Notes: a model not told the origin generated them from the letters alone. Counted from the stretch's first letter, positions 44,268 through 53,914 are shown. The stretch: 64,000 nt of DNA from Shinella zoogloeoides (GCF_003574625.1 NZ_QNUJ01000003.1:466103-530102), one strand, 5' to 3'. Made by a program: numbers and translations.

Positions 44268-44459
44268 TCAATCCTCAAGGGGATCGTGGAAACCGGCCGG
44301 AAGGGAAAAGCCCGAGACAAGTGCCGGAGGTTCGGCATTGGCGTCCGGGCGTGTCTTCGGAAGCATCGCATGCGCCGCAACCACGGAACGGATCGCGACG
44401 GGACGATAGTTGCGAACGAGGTCCGGCCGGAGCTTTTCCTCACAAGTCTTGTCGACCAT
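44268..44459 (-). CDS. Small protein of unknown function, strong ribosome site
   Basis: This 63-residue product begins M-V-D-K-T-C-E-E-K-L and contains Y-R-P-V-A-I-R-S-V-V-A-A. Its ATG follows GGGAGGAG with good spacing, one of the best ribosome sites in the window. It begins 21 bases after the SDR stop, in the same direction, so it may be the last gene of the SDR pair. I know no family. Confidence 0.55.
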   Translation of the reverse strand: MVDKTCEEKLRPDLVRNYRPVAIRSVVAAHAMLPKTRPDANAEPPALVSGFSLPAGFHDPLED

Positions 44460-44480
44460 GGCCTCTCCTCCCGGCGGATG

Positions 44481-45224
44481 TCACTGCGCGTCGAACTTCA
44501 CCATCGTTCCCCCGCCGGTCGCCTGATCGGTCGGAAACACCTCGACGCGCGCCACATCCACATAGACGGGCAGTGCGATGACGTCGCTGACGATGCGGGC
44601 GATATGCTCCGGCTGGATCGGCCGGTAGCCGTCATAAAGTACGGCCTGCGCCTGGTTGTTGGCAATGGACGTGCGATAGAGGTCCGTCTGCACGCGACCG
44701 GGCACGATCTCGCTGACCCGCACGGACGTCCCAAGCAAATCGCAGCGCAGGTTGTCGCAGAAGAGGCTGAGCCCAGCCTTCGAAGCACCGTAAGCACCCA
44801 TATTCGGATAGGGCGCCTGCCCGCCACTGGAACCGATATAGATGAGGTGACCGCGCTTGCGCGCCACCATGCCCGGAAGCACGGTGCGCGTCAGGTGCAA
44901 CGGCGCCTTGAGATTGACGTCGATCATCGCGTCGATCTCGGCCGGATCGATGTCCTGGAAGGCGGCGCGCGTCGAAAGGATACCGGCATTATTGACGAGC
45001 ACATCGACCTCGACGCCCTCAAGGGCCGCCGCGATCCGCGCGGTATCCCGGACGTCCGCCTGCAACGGAAGCGCGCCGGTCGCATCGGCAAGTTCGGCAA
45101 GCTGCGCCTCGTTGCGGCCGACGGCATAGACCGTGAGGCCGCGGGCGCGCAGCATCGGCACAATCGCCTTGCCGATACCGCTGGTGGCGCCGGTGACGAC
45201 GGCAGTGCGGTAGGCGTCAGACAT
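44481..45224 (-). CDS. SDR-family oxidoreductase
   Basis: This 247-residue NAD(P)-dependent dehydrogenase has the cofactor motif T-G-A-T-S-G-I-G-K near residue 12, N-N-A-G near 77, the catalytic S-S near 130 and the Y-G-A-S-K catalytic pair. It overlaps the upstream SDR by 8 bases. The substrate is unknown; partners are a second SDR and a divergent dehydrogenase. Confidence 0.87.
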   Translation of the reverse strand: MSDAYRTAVVTGATSGIGKAIVPMLRARGLTVYAVGRNEAQLAELADATGALPLQADVRDTARIAAALEGVEVDVLVNNAGILSTRAAFQDIDPAEIDAMIDVNLKAPLHLTRTVLPGMVARKRGHLIYIGSSGGQAPYPNMGAYGASKAGLSLFCDNLRCDLLGTSVRVSEIVPGRVQTDLYRTSIANNQAQAVLYDGYRPIQPEHIARIVSDVIALPVYVDVARVEVFPTDQATGGGTMVKFDAQ

Positions 45225-45966
45225 AGATGTAGCCCCCGCTGATGACGACGTTTTCGCCGGTCGCGTAAGTGTTCCGGCTCGACGCCATCATAACGATCCA
45301 TTCGGCCATCTCGACCGGTTCGGCTGCACGGCCGAGCGCGCTGGCCTTGGCGAGTTCCGGCAGGAATCCGAGTTCCTTGGCGCGGTCGGTGGCAAAGCCG
45401 GCCGGTGCGACCGAGTTCACAAGGATCTGGTCGCTGGCGCATTCCTGCGCGAAGGACTTCGTCAGGCTTACCACGGCAGCCTTCGTTGCGGCGTAGTGGG
45501 CATTCTGCGGATGCGCCTTGAAGGCATCGACCGAAGTGACATTGACGATGCGGCCGGTCACCTCGGGCGCATTGACGAACTGGCGCATATGACGCACCGC
45601 GGCAACCATCATGTGATAGGTGCCTTTGACGTTGATGGCGTTTTCAAGATCCCAGTCCTCGTCGGTGATTTCGAGGATGGGCTTGCGCGGATAGATGGCC
45701 GCGCTGTTGACCAGCGCATGGACGCGGCCGAGCCTGGCCGCGACCGACTCGAAGCCGCCATGGGCCGTCTCGGCACGGGAGATGTCGGCAACAGCCGTGG
45801 CCACTTCAGCGCCGAGCGCCTCCAGCGCCGCGGCGGACGAAGCAAGCAGCGCTTCGTTGCGATCGATCAGGCCAATCTTCGCAGCGCCCTGCGCGACCAT
45901 CAGCTTGGCGGTAGTGAGCCCAAGGCCCGAGGCGCCGCCGACGATGACAACGGACTGGTTCTTCAT
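45217..45966 (-). CDS. SDR-family oxidoreductase
   Basis: This 249-residue dehydrogenase carries G-G-A-S-G-L-G-L near residue 10, an acidic L-I-D-R at the end of strand 2 (NAD preference), N-S-A-A near 80, and the Y-A-A-T-K catalytic pair. I take the ATG at 45966, preceded by GAGG; the earlier GTG at 46017 would extend it into the divergent promoter. First gene of the SDR pair, 98 bases from the divergent FAD/Fe-S dehydrogenase. Confidence 0.87.
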   Translation of the reverse strand: MKNQSVVIVGGASGLGLTTAKLMVAQGAAKIGLIDRNEALLASSAAALEALGAEVATAVADISRAETAHGGFESVAARLGRVHALVNSAAIYPRKPILEITDEDWDLENAINVKGTYHMMVAAVRHMRQFVNAPEVTGRIVNVTSVDAFKAHPQNAHYAATKAAVVSLTKSFAQECASDQILVNSVAPAGFATDRAKELGFLPELAKASALGRAAEPVEMAEWIVMMASSRNTYATGENVVISGGYIYV

Positions 45967-46015
45967 GCTTACGACCTCGTGATTTCGGGTTGCGCCGTTA
46001 CATTTGTGTGCTATC

Positions 46016-46030
46016 ACTTATATGATAAGT
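46016..46030. promoter_or_regulatory. Palindrome in the divergent SDR/dehydrogenase promoter
   Basis: ACTTATATGATAAGT is a perfect 6+3+6 inverted repeat. It shares the octamer TATGATAA with 49117-49124, just before the GntR regulator gene, so it is a candidate operator of that regulator. Confidence 0.5.
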
Positions 46031-46064
46031 TTTAGGAAGCGCAAGCTCGTTTTTTGGACTCTCC

Positions 46065-49000
46065 ATGATTCCCCGTCTGACTTCCGCGCAGCGCGCGCCC
46101 TCCCTCAGCGAGGGCTTCGTGCAGCACCTCGCCGGCTCGGGCTTCAAGGGCGATATCGGACAGGGAGCGGCAGACAGGACCGTTTTCGCCACCGACAATT
46201 CCATCTACCAGGTCGAGCCTGCCGCGATCCTCTTTCCGAAGGATGTCGATGACCTGAAGCGCATTGCCAGGGCGCTTGCCCGCCCGGAATTTTCGAGCGT
46301 TGCGATCACCCCGCGCGGCGGCGGTACCGGCACCAACGGCCAGTCGCTGACAACGGGCATCGTCGTCGATTGCTCGCGCCACATGAACCGCATCCTCGAG
46401 ATCGATCCGGTGCGCCGGGTCGCGCGGGTGGAGGCCGGCGTCGTCAGGGACCAGCTCAACAAGGCGCTCGCACCGCATGGACTGTTCTTTGCTCCCGAAC
46501 TCTCCACTTCGAACCGGGCGACGATCGGCGGCATGGTTTCGACGGATGCGTGCGGCCAGGGCTCTTGCCTCTACGGCAAGACAAGCAATCATGTTCTGGG
46601 GCTGCGCGTCATCCTGACGGACGGCACCGATTTCTCCTCCCGGCCGGTATGCGGGGAGGAATTGCGGGCACTGCAGATGCGGCGCGACCGCATCGGCGAC
46701 ATTCATCGCACGCTTGCCCGCATCGCCGCCGACGACCGCGACGATATCGAGCGCATCTTTCCGAAACTCAACCGCTTCATGACAGGCTACGATCTCGCCC
46801 ATCTGGTCCGGAAAGACGGCGGATTCGATCTCAACGCGGTGTTGTGCGGCTCCGAAGGCACGCTGGCGATGATTGCCGAGGCTGAACTCAATCTGCTGCC
46901 GCTTCCGGCGCACGCGGCGCTGGTCAACATCCGCTACGACAATTTCAATGCGGCGCTCGAGGATGCACGCAATCTCGTCGCGCTCAACGTCGCCTCGGTT
47001 GAAACGATCGACGAGACGGTGCTGCGGCTGGCCAAGGGCGACATCATCTGGCCCCGCATTGCGCCCTTCTTTCCCGACGATGCGGATGGCGCCGCAAACG
47101 GCATCAATATCGCCGAGATTCTAGCGGATACGCCACAGGAGCTGGCTGAGAAACTCTCGGCCGTGACCGCGGCGCTGAAAGCCAATCCCTTTCCCGGGCG
47201 CAAGGGTTTTACGACGACCCATGGCAAGGCCGAGATCGAGGCCGTCTGGGCGATGCGCAAGCGGGCAGTCGGCCTGCTCGGCAATGTCGAAGGTCCGGTA
47301 CGGCCGATTCCTTTCGTGGAAGATACCGCGGTCCCGCCGGAAAACCTTGCCGCCTATATCCGGGAATTCCGGGCGCTACTCGACGGAGAGAACCTCACCT
47401 ACGGCATGTTCGGCCATGTCGATGCCGGGGTGCTCCACGTGCGCCCGGCGCTCGACCTCACCCGCCCCGAGCACGCTGCGCTCGTTCGCCGGATCAGCGA
47501 TGCCGTCGTGGCCTTGACACGCAAATATGGCGGCGTCCTCTGGGGCGAACATGGCAAAGGTGTACGCTCGGAATATGTGCCCGAGTTTTTCGGGCCGCTC
47601 TATCCGCGCCTGCAGGAGATCAAGGCGGCCTTCGACCCGCTCGGCCAGCTCAACCCCGGCAAGATCGTCGCGGCGGCAGGCAGGGCGCTGCCGAAAATCG
47701 ACGAGATTCCGCTGCGGGGCACGATAGACCGCGGCATAGGCGACGAGATTCGCGCCGCCTTCGGTAACGCCGCCTATTGCAACGGCAACGGCGCCTGCTT
47801 CGATTTCGATGCGGACACGCTGATGTGTCCTTCCTACAAGGCGACGCACGACCGGCGCTTCTCGCCGAAGGGCCGCGCCTCGCTGATGCGCGAATGGCTG
47901 CGGCAGCTTGCGGAAAAAGACGTCGATCCGCGCCGCGAAGCCACGCGGCGACACCCGTTCGGCTTCGCCGGCCGCCTCTGGAACAGTCTCAATCCCGCCA
48001 ATCGCAACGATTTCTCCCATGAGGTGCGCGCGGCAATGGATACGTGCCTTGCCTGCAAGGCCTGTGCCGGGCAATGTCCCGTCAAGGTCAGCGTGCCGGC
48101 ATTTCGCGCCAAGTTCCTCGCGCTCTACTACCAGCGCTATCTTCGACCCCTGAAAGATCCGCTCGTCGCGGCCATCGAAACCACCTTGCCGGTGATGGCG
48201 CGAATGCGGCCGCTCTATAATGCCGTCATCAGTTCGTCGCCTGGGCAGGCCGCCATGCGTCGCGCGGGCCTCACGGCGCTGCCCGTTCTCCCACCGCTAT
48301 CGGCGCGGCGGGCGCTTGCCCGGCAGAACATGCCCGTCGCCACACCGGCAGAACTGGCCCGTCTCGACGCAGCGGCTCTGGCGAACACCATCGTTTTCGT
48401 GCCGGACGCCTTTACCGAGCACTTCGATCCGCAGGTGCTTCTCGACGCCGTCGAAGTGGCGCGGCTGCTCGGCTTTTCCCCGCTCATCGCGCCGCCGCTG
48501 GTCAACGGCAAGGCATTGCACGTCCATGGTTATCTGGATGCCTTCGAAAGGGCTGCTCGCCGCACCGCCGCCGCGTTGGACCGGCTTGCGCAAGCCGGCG
48601 CAACGCTCGTCGGCATCGATCCGTCCATGACACTTGCCTTTCGAAGCGAATATGCCGGCACCGGCCTGCGGGCGCGCATTCTCTTGCCGCAGGAATGGCT
48701 GGCCACCGTGCTCGACCGGCTCCCCTCGTCCACCCTTCATGAGCAAGGGAGCTACCGGCTCATGGCCCATTGCACGGAGCGCACCAACGCGCCGGCCGCC
48801 ATCGGGCAGTGGCAGGCCGTATTTAAAAAACTGGGCGTGGACCTGCTTGTCGGCGAAACAGGCTGTTGCGGCATGGCGGGCACATTCGGCCATGAGGTGC
48901 GCAACCGCGGAATATCGGAAACGCTCTATGGTATGAGCTGGCAACCCGCGCTTGCCGCCACCGGGGCTGCGGATATGGTGATGGCGACGGGCTATTCCTG

Positions 49001-49121
49001 CCGGTCGCAGGCCAAGGCGATAGACGGCCGCAGGCTTCCCCACCCGCTTCAAGCCATCCGCGCCATTCTGCAACGGAATCCTGGCCTTCCTTCCCGCAGA
49101 GATACCACGTATGATGTATGA
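46065..49121 (+). CDS. FAD- and Fe-S-binding dehydrogenase (YdiJ / D-2-hydroxyglutarate dehydrogenase-like)
   Basis: The 1018-residue protein has the same length as E. coli YdiJ. The N-terminal FAD domain has P-R-G-G-G-T-G-T-N-G near residue 84. A FAD-oxidase C-terminal part follows, then a ferredoxin-like cluster motif C-L-A-C-K-A-C-A-G-Q-C-P near 660. The C-terminal cysteine-rich domain includes G-E-T-G-C-C-G-M-A-G-T near 930. It oxidises a 2-hydroxy acid and passes electrons on. Substrate is not fixed by sequence; relatives use D-2-hydroxyglutarate or D-lactate. The GntR gene 34 bases downstream is in the same direction. Confidence 0.85.
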   Translation: MIPRLTSAQRAPSLSEGFVQHLAGSGFKGDIGQGAADRTVFATDNSIYQVEPAAILFPKDVDDLKRIARALARPEFSSVAITPRGGGTGTNGQSLTTGIVVDCSRHMNRILEIDPVRRVARVEAGVVRDQLNKALAPHGLFFAPELSTSNRATIGGMVSTDACGQGSCLYGKTSNHVLGLRVILTDGTDFSSRPVCGEELRALQMRRDRIGDIHRTLARIAADDRDDIERIFPKLNRFMTGYDLAHLVRKDGGFDLNAVLCGSEGTLAMIAEAELNLLPLPAHAALVNIRYDNFNAALEDARNLVALNVASVETIDETVLRLAKGDIIWPRIAPFFPDDADGAANGINIAEILADTPQELAEKLSAVTAALKANPFPGRKGFTTTHGKAEIEAVWAMRKRAVGLLGNVEGPVRPIPFVEDTAVPPENLAAYIREFRALLDGENLTYGMFGHVDAGVLHVRPALDLTRPEHAALVRRISDAVVALTRKYGGVLWGEHGKGVRSEYVPEFFGPLYPRLQEIKAAFDPLGQLNPGKIVAAAGRALPKIDEIPLRGTIDRGIGDEIRAAFGNAAYCNGNGACFDFDADTLMCPSYKATHDRRFSPKGRASLMREWLRQLAEKDVDPRREATRRHPFGFAGRLWNSLNPANRNDFSHEVRAAMDTCLACKACAGQCPVKVSVPAFRAKFLALYYQRYLRPLKDPLVAAIETTLPVMARMRPLYNAVISSSPGQAAMRRAGLTALPVLPPLSARRALARQNMPVATPAELARLDAAALANTIVFVPDAFTEHFDPQVLLDAVEVARLLGFSPLIAPPLVNGKALHVHGYLDAFERAARRTAAALDRLAQAGATLVGIDPSMTLAFRSEYAGTGLRARILLPQEWLATVLDRLPSSTLHEQGSYRLMAHCTERTNAPAAIGQWQAVFKKLGVDLLVGETGCCGMAGTFGHEVRNRGISETLYGMSWQPALAATGAADMVMATGYSCRSQAKAIDGRRLPHPLQAIRAILQRNPGLPSRRDTTYDV

Positions 49122-49124
49122 TAA
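49117..49124 (+). promoter_or_regulatory. TATGATAA octamer before the GntR gene
   Basis: TATGATAA repeats part of the palindrome at 46021-46028. It overlaps the stop of the dehydrogenase and ends 31 bases before the GntR start. Confidence 0.35.
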
Positions 49125-49155
49125 ATGCCAGGAATAACCCAGAGGCTGTATCGAT

Positions 49156-49887
49156 ATGTCGGTCATCACGCAGCGCGGCAATCTCGCTGAAATCGTCGTC
49201 GCCAAACTTGTCGAACGCATCGATTCCGGCCTCTATGCGCCAGGCGAAAAAATCCCGTCCAGCGCCCAGCTCTGCGAGGAATTCGGCGTTTCCCGCACCG
49301 TCATCCGCGAAGCCCTGACCTCGCTGAAGGTTGCGGGCCGCGTCACCGCCCGTCAGGGCGCCGGCGTCTATGTGACGGAAAAGGACGCGAGAACGCTGAA
49401 TTTCGAGATCAGCCGGATCGACGACATCCGTTCGGCCATGCAGATCCTGGAATTGCGGCTTGGCGTCGAGATGCAGTCGGTGGCGCTTGCCGCCCAGCGG
49501 CGCACGCCCGAAGCGCTCGTCGAGATCGCCCGCGCCTTCGACCATATCGAGAACCTCGACACAGACAATGCCGAGATCGAGGCACGCGCCGATTTCGAAT
49601 TCCATCTCGCCATCGCCAGGGCGACGCGCAACCCGCATTTTCCGCGCTTCCTGGAAGCCGTCATGGGCGAGATCAATTTCGATCTCGTTCTGAAGCACAG
49701 CCAGTCCGGCCGCTCCTACAATGCCTATTTGAAGAAGATCAACAAGGAGCACGCCGCCATTCTCGCGGCGATCACGCAGGGCGATGCCAAGGCGGCGAAA
49801 CAGGCCCTTGCCGCGCATCTGGAAGAAAGCCTCAACCGCTACCGCGCCTTGCTGGCGGAACCGGCGGACATGAAAACGAAGGGCTAA
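49156..49887 (+). CDS. GntR-family regulator, FadR/FCD subfamily
   Basis: The 243-residue regulator has a winged helix at about 8-75 (Y-A-P-G-E-K-I-P-S-S through V-S-R-T-V-I-R-E-A) and an FCD effector domain with the D and H residues of a metal/carboxylate site (R-A-D-F-E-F-H, and later L-K-K-I-N-K-E-H). Such regulators respond to carboxylates, which suits control of the 2-hydroxy-acid dehydrogenase and the SDR genes. AGAGG precedes the ATG. It is transcribed with or behind the dehydrogenase. Confidence 0.87.
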   Translation: MSVITQRGNLAEIVVAKLVERIDSGLYAPGEKIPSSAQLCEEFGVSRTVIREALTSLKVAGRVTARQGAGVYVTEKDARTLNFEISRIDDIRSAMQILELRLGVEMQSVALAAQRRTPEALVEIARAFDHIENLDTDNAEIEARADFEFHLAIARATRNPHFPRFLEAVMGEINFDLVLKHSQSGRSYNAYLKKINKEHAAILAAITQGDAKAAKQALAAHLEESLNRYRALLAEPADMKTKG

Positions 49888-49928
49888 ACCTCTTCTGGTT
49901 CAGCCAGGGAACGCTCGCGCAACGGGCG

Positions 49929-50714
49929 TCACTCAGCAACGATCAGGCCGGGCACCGCACCGGCAAACGCACCGAAGGCCGGAATTGTCCGCGCCTTCGG
50001 ATCGACCACCAGATAGTCGATGTCTTCGATCGCGCAAAAGGCCACCCTTGCGGCAACACCCACCTTGGAGTGATCAGCCAGGATGATCCGGGTGGCGGCG
50101 TTGTCCGTCATGGCCCGGGCCACCTCGGCGCTGTGCGCATAGTGGTCCATGGCCCCGCCCCGCAAATCAATCCCCCAAGGCGATATGATCGAGACGTCTG
50201 CACGGAAGCGCTGTATCTCGTTGATGGTCGCAGGCCCGTATGTCTCTATCGGATTGTGTTTCACGTCCCCGCCCAAAAGGACGACCCTGAACCCCCGGGA
50301 CGGCTCATCCGGCTTTTCGGCGAGCGTCATGGCGATCTCGAGCGAGTTGGTGATGATCGTCAGGTCTCTCAGCCCCGATCGCCCGGCAATCTCCTCGGCC
50401 ATGATGGAGAGTGTCGAACCGCCATCCATGAAGATCGTCTGCCCGTCGTGCAGGAGGGAGAGCGCGCGCACGCAGATCGCTCTTTTTTCCTTGAGCCGCT
50501 GCGTGATGCGCACGTCGAAAGCAGGATCTTCAGGCGTAACCGGCACGGCGCCGCCACGCAGCCGCTTCAACTCGCCTGCCGCCTCCATTTCCACGAAATC
50601 ACGCCGGATGGTCTCACGCGACACACCGCATTCCTCAGCGACGCGATCGGCGGAAACCTGACCATAGGCGGCCAGAAGTGTCCGAATTTTCTGCTGCCGT
50701 TCTTCCTGCCACAT
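49929..50714 (-). CDS. DeoR-family regulator
   Basis: This 261-residue repressor begins with a helix-turn-helix (R-Q-Q-K-I-R-T-L-L then S-A-D-R-V-A-E-E-C-G-V-S-R-E-T-I-R-R-D-F near 8-48), followed by a sugar-phosphate-binding DeoR sensor domain with D-G-G-S-T-L near 96. DeoR members usually sense phosphorylated sugars. It is divergent from the phosphatase-ABC-SurE genes across 251 bases rich in repeats, so local control is expected. Confidence 0.9.
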   Translation of the reverse strand: MWQEERQQKIRTLLAAYGQVSADRVAEECGVSRETIRRDFVEMEAAGELKRLRGGAVPVTPEDPAFDVRITQRLKEKRAICVRALSLLHDGQTIFMDGGSTLSIMAEEIAGRSGLRDLTIITNSLEIAMTLAEKPDEPSRGFRVVLLGGDVKHNPIETYGPATINEIQRFRADVSIISPWGIDLRGGAMDHYAHSAEVARAMTDNAATRIILADHSKVGVAARVAFCAIEDIDYLVVDPKARTIPAFGAFAGAVPGLIVAE

Positions 50715-50752
50715 GCTCAGAAACTCCGCTTCTCAGCACCAATACAGAAACC

Positions 50753-50831
50753 CACATTTTGCCTCAAGTCCAAAAAAATCCATAAAACCACAATTTCGCA
50801 CACGTCCACATATTGCCACATCCACGAAATC
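50753..50831. promoter_or_regulatory. AT-rich repeat cluster, candidate DeoR operators
   Basis: Four CCACA copies lie at 50753-50757, 50789-50793, 50807-50811 and 50817-50821. ATTTCG (50794-50799) and CGAAAT (50826-50831) form an inverted repeat with 26 bases between. This region is AT-rich in contrast to its surroundings and lies between the DeoR gene and the operon it faces. Confidence 0.45.
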
Positions 50832-50965
50832 GCGATACGACATCACTCCAACGGCCGATCCGCTGCGGAACCGGCCGCATGACAAACAGAGCTCTCCGAA
50901 GACATTTCAACCTTCCTGGAGGCGTGCGCTGCCGCTCACGCCCCTTGCCGGTCCGTGGAGATTAA

Positions 50966-51775
50966 ATGGGACGGGATAAGCATGTTTTGGACGGCCATCT
51001 GGAACTGGCCGTGGAACTGGCGGATGTCGCCCATGGCATCCTCGTCAAGGCAATCGATTCCACGCTGGCGGTAGAGGTAAAGCCCGACCGCAGCCTCGTG
51101 ACCCAGATCGATCTTGAGATCGAACGGCGGATGCGCACCCTCATCGCCGATCGCTTTCCGGCTCACGGCATCATCGGCGAGGAGGATGGGACCGAGAATG
51201 GGGGCGCAAGCCACATCTGGGTGCTCGACCCGGTGGACGGCACCGCCCAGCTTATCGCCGGCATGCCGGTCTACGGGACGCTCATTGCCCTCGCCATCGA
51301 CGGGGTGCCGTCCCTTGGCGTCATCGACATTCCCGCCATCGGCGCGCGATGGATCGGAGCGGTTGGTCGCCAGACGGTGAAGAATGGGCGACCGGTGAAG
51401 GTACGCTCCTGCAACTCCCTCTCCTCGGCCATCCTGACGAACAGCAATCAGGATTATCTGCCACCGAACGGACGGCCGGTGCTTGACGCCCTGCGCGAGG
51501 CGACCGGCGCCCGCGTCTACGGCGGATCCTGCCTCAACTACGGGATCCTTGCCGAAGGGCGCACCGACCTCGCGCTCGACGGTGGCCAGAAGGTCCACGA
51601 TTTCGCTCCCTTCCGCCCCATTGTCGAAGGCGCCGGCGGCATAGTCACGGACTGGCAGGGCCTGCCGCTGACATTGGAAAGCTCTGGAAACCTGCTCGGC
51701 GCCGGCGATCCGGACCGCCACCGCGAAGCGCTCGCCATCATCGCCGAATGCCATGCGGCGGAATGCGAGGCGTGA
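50966..51775 (+). CDS. Inositol-monophosphatase-family phosphatase
   Basis: The 269-residue Mg-dependent phosphatase shows G-E-E-D-G near residue 71 and D-P-V-D-G-T at 88-93, with a third motif near the end where the usual W-D is H-D (K-V-H-D-F-A-P). Family members hydrolyse inositol phosphate, histidinol phosphate, fructose bisphosphate or PAP, and the altered N/F after D-G-T (here A-Q) suggests a non-inositol substrate. It opens the operon that also encodes an importer and surE. Confidence 0.82.
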   Translation: MGRDKHVLDGHLELAVELADVAHGILVKAIDSTLAVEVKPDRSLVTQIDLEIERRMRTLIADRFPAHGIIGEEDGTENGGASHIWVLDPVDGTAQLIAGMPVYGTLIALAIDGVPSLGVIDIPAIGARWIGAVGRQTVKNGRPVKVRSCNSLSSAILTNSNQDYLPPNGRPVLDALREATGARVYGGSCLNYGILAEGRTDLALDGGQKVHDFAPFRPIVEGAGGIVTDWQGLPLTLESSGNLLGAGDPDRHREALAIIAECHAAECEA

Positions 51776-51831
51776 ACGCAATCGTCCCGACGCGCCGAGA
51801 ACACATGATCCATCACAAGAAGGGGAATGAC

Positions 51832-52851
51832 ATGACATACTGGAAGCGTACAAAGACAATCGCCGCTACCGCGCTCTTCGCAGGTGCGGCCTTCCTCCAG
51901 CAGGCCATGGCCGGCGAGATCACGGTCTACTCGGCACTCGAGGAAGAGGAGATCAACCTTTTCGTCGAGAAAGCGAAGGAGGAGCTCCCGGATGTCAAAA
52001 TCAACGTGCTGCGCCTGTCGACGGGTAATCTGACAGCCCGTCTCATTGCCGAAGCGGGCAATCCTCAGGCCGATGTCGTGCTCAGTCTGCCCGTCACCAA
52101 CATCATGAACCCGACCATCGAGGCCATGTTTGAACCCTATGCGGCCAAGGGTGTCGACAAGGTGCCGGCCCAGTTCCGCGATCCGGAAAACCGCTGGTTC
52201 TCGCTGGCAGGCTATGTCGAGGTATTCTGCGCCAATACCGATCGGCTGGCGACCCTCGGCCTGCCCGTTCCCAAATCCTGGGAAGAACTTGCCGACCCGA
52301 AGTACAAGGGCGAGGTGGTGATGCCGGACCCGGTCTCGTCAGGCGTCGGTTTCGTCAACATCACGGCGCTCATCTACGGTCTCGGCGAGGAAAAGGGTTG
52401 GGATCTGATTGGCCGCCTGACGAAGAACATCGCACAGTTCACCAGTTCCGGTTCGCGCCCCTGCCGCATGGCGCAGGCCGGCGAGTTCGCCATCGGCGTC
52501 AGCTATGAAGTGCCGGCGATCCAGGCGGTCAATGAAGGCTATCCCGTCGAAACCGTGCTTCCGAGCGATTGGGTCGGCTTCGAAATTTCCGGTATCGGTC
52601 TCCTCAAGGGCGCGAAGAACCCCGACGACGGCAAGAAGTTCCTCGACTGGATGCTGACGCCGAGCCCGCTCGGCATCTACGCCTCCCTGAAGCCCGTCAC
52701 CACCATTCCCGGCACGGCACAGTCGGAAGCGGCGAAAGAAGCCGGTTTCCCCGCAGACATTTCCAGCAGGCTCTCGAAGATGGATTTCGCCGCGATGGCG
52801 CGCGATCGCGCGCAGATTCTGGCTCGCTGGTCGGAAACAACCGGCCGTTAG
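51832..52851 (+). CDS. ABC substrate-binding protein, Fe3+/phosphonate/hexose-phosphate (AfuA/PhnS) type
   Basis: The 339-residue periplasmic protein has a signal peptide (1-27, ending Q-A-M-A-G). Its mature part starts with E-I-T-V-Y-S-A, typical of the iron/2-aminoethylphosphonate/AfuA family. I use the ATG at 51832, eight bases after AAGGGGA; earlier starts would extend the signal. The usual tyrosine-rich iron site is not evident from the sequence, and the phosphatases in the same operon favour a phosphorylated ligand. Confidence 0.82.
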   Translation: MTYWKRTKTIAATALFAGAAFLQQAMAGEITVYSALEEEEINLFVEKAKEELPDVKINVLRLSTGNLTARLIAEAGNPQADVVLSLPVTNIMNPTIEAMFEPYAAKGVDKVPAQFRDPENRWFSLAGYVEVFCANTDRLATLGLPVPKSWEELADPKYKGEVVMPDPVSSGVGFVNITALIYGLGEEKGWDLIGRLTKNIAQFTSSGSRPCRMAQAGEFAIGVSYEVPAIQAVNEGYPVETVLPSDWVGFEISGIGLLKGAKNPDDGKKFLDWMLTPSPLGIYASLKPVTTIPGTAQSEAAKEAGFPADISSRLSKMDFAAMARDRAQILARWSETTGR

Positions 52852-52906
52852 TCGTCCTCGCCCGGTGCCCGCTCAGGCGGGCGCCTCCCTTCCGCGGAGA
52901 TACCTC

Positions 52907-53914
52907 ATGCTGGATATCAGCCACCTGCACAAGAAATATGGTTCCTTTCTTGCGCTCGACGACATCAATGTGCATGCGGGCAGCGACGAGTTCGTCTGTC
53001 TGCTCGGCCCGAGCGGTTGCGGCAAGACGACCCTCCTGCGCATCGTCGCAGGGCTTGAAAGCTATGCCGACGGAGAGATCCGCTTCGATGGCCGCGACCT
53101 CAACACGATCGACGTGCGCAACCGCAATTTCGGGATCGTCTTCCAGTCCTATTCGCTGTTCCCCAACATGACCGTCGGCGAGAACATCGGCTATGGCCTG
53201 AAGATCCGCGGCGTGCCGAAGGCCGAGATAGAAAGGCAGGTACGCGCCCTGCTCGACCTTATCCGCTTCCCCGACCTGATCGGCCGCTATCCGCACGAAC
53301 TTTCCGGCGGCCAGCAGCAGCGCGTCGCGATCGCCCGAGCGCTGGCTGTCGCGCCATCGCTTCTGCTGCTGGACGAACCGCTATCGGCGCTCGACGCCCG
53401 CGTGCGCCTCGATATCCGCGGCGAAATCCGCGATCTGCAGCGGCGGTTGAAAATTCCGACGATCATGGTCACGCACGATCAGGAAGAAGCGCTCAGCATG
53501 GCCGACAAGGTGGTGTGCATGAACCACGGCCGCATCGAGCAGGTCGGCACGCCGCACGATCTCTATTTCCGCCCGCGCACGAAATTCGTGGCAAGCTTCA
53601 TCGGCACCAGCAATTTCTTCGATACAGAGGAAGCCGGCACGCTGTTCGGTGAAAGGCTCTCCGCCGTGCAACAGGACGGTGTCACCGGCGGTTCGCTTCT
53701 CGTGGTGCGCCCCGAGGAACTTGTGCTGACCGCCGACCCCGCGGGTGAGGCCATCGTCGAGGATGTGGCCTTCCTCGGGAATGTCAGCCACGTGCGGCTC
53801 GACTGGCGGGGCCGGGCGATCACCAGCGACCTGCGCCTCGGCCAGCGGTTCGTGCCGGGCGAACGGGTCTCCCTTTCCCTTCACGACGGCCGCGGCCACT
53901 GGGTGGCACCATGA
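52907..53914 (+). CDS. ABC transporter ATP-binding protein (Afu/Phn type)
   Basis: The 335-residue ATPase has Walker A G-P-S-G-C-G-K-T near residue 37, signature L-S-G-G-Q near 134, Walker B L-L-L-L-D-E near 155 and a C-terminal TOBE-like domain. GGAGATACC precedes the ATG at 52907. Its end overlaps the permease start by 4 bases (ATGA). It energises the importer encoded by the neighbours. Confidence 0.9.
   Translation: MLDISHLHKKYGSFLALDDINVHAGSDEFVCLLGPSGCGKTTLLRIVAGLESYADGEIRFDGRDLNTIDVRNRNFGIVFQSYSLFPNMTVGENIGYGLKIRGVPKAEIERQVRALLDLIRFPDLIGRYPHELSGGQQQRVAIARALAVAPSLLLLDEPLSALDARVRLDIRGEIRDLQRRLKIPTIMVTHDQEEALSMADKVVCMNHGRIEQVGTPHDLYFRPRTKFVASFIGTSNFFDTEEAGTLFGERLSAVQQDGVTGGSLLVVRPEELVLTADPAGEAIVEDVAFLGNVSHVRLDWRGRAITSDLRLGQRFVPGERVSLSLHDGRGHWVAP

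Noticed and set aside
44121..45242. A plus-strand open frame of 373 codons over the SDR genes
   Set aside because: It is antisense to an SDR with a complete catalytic motif, and its own product has no recognisable fold.
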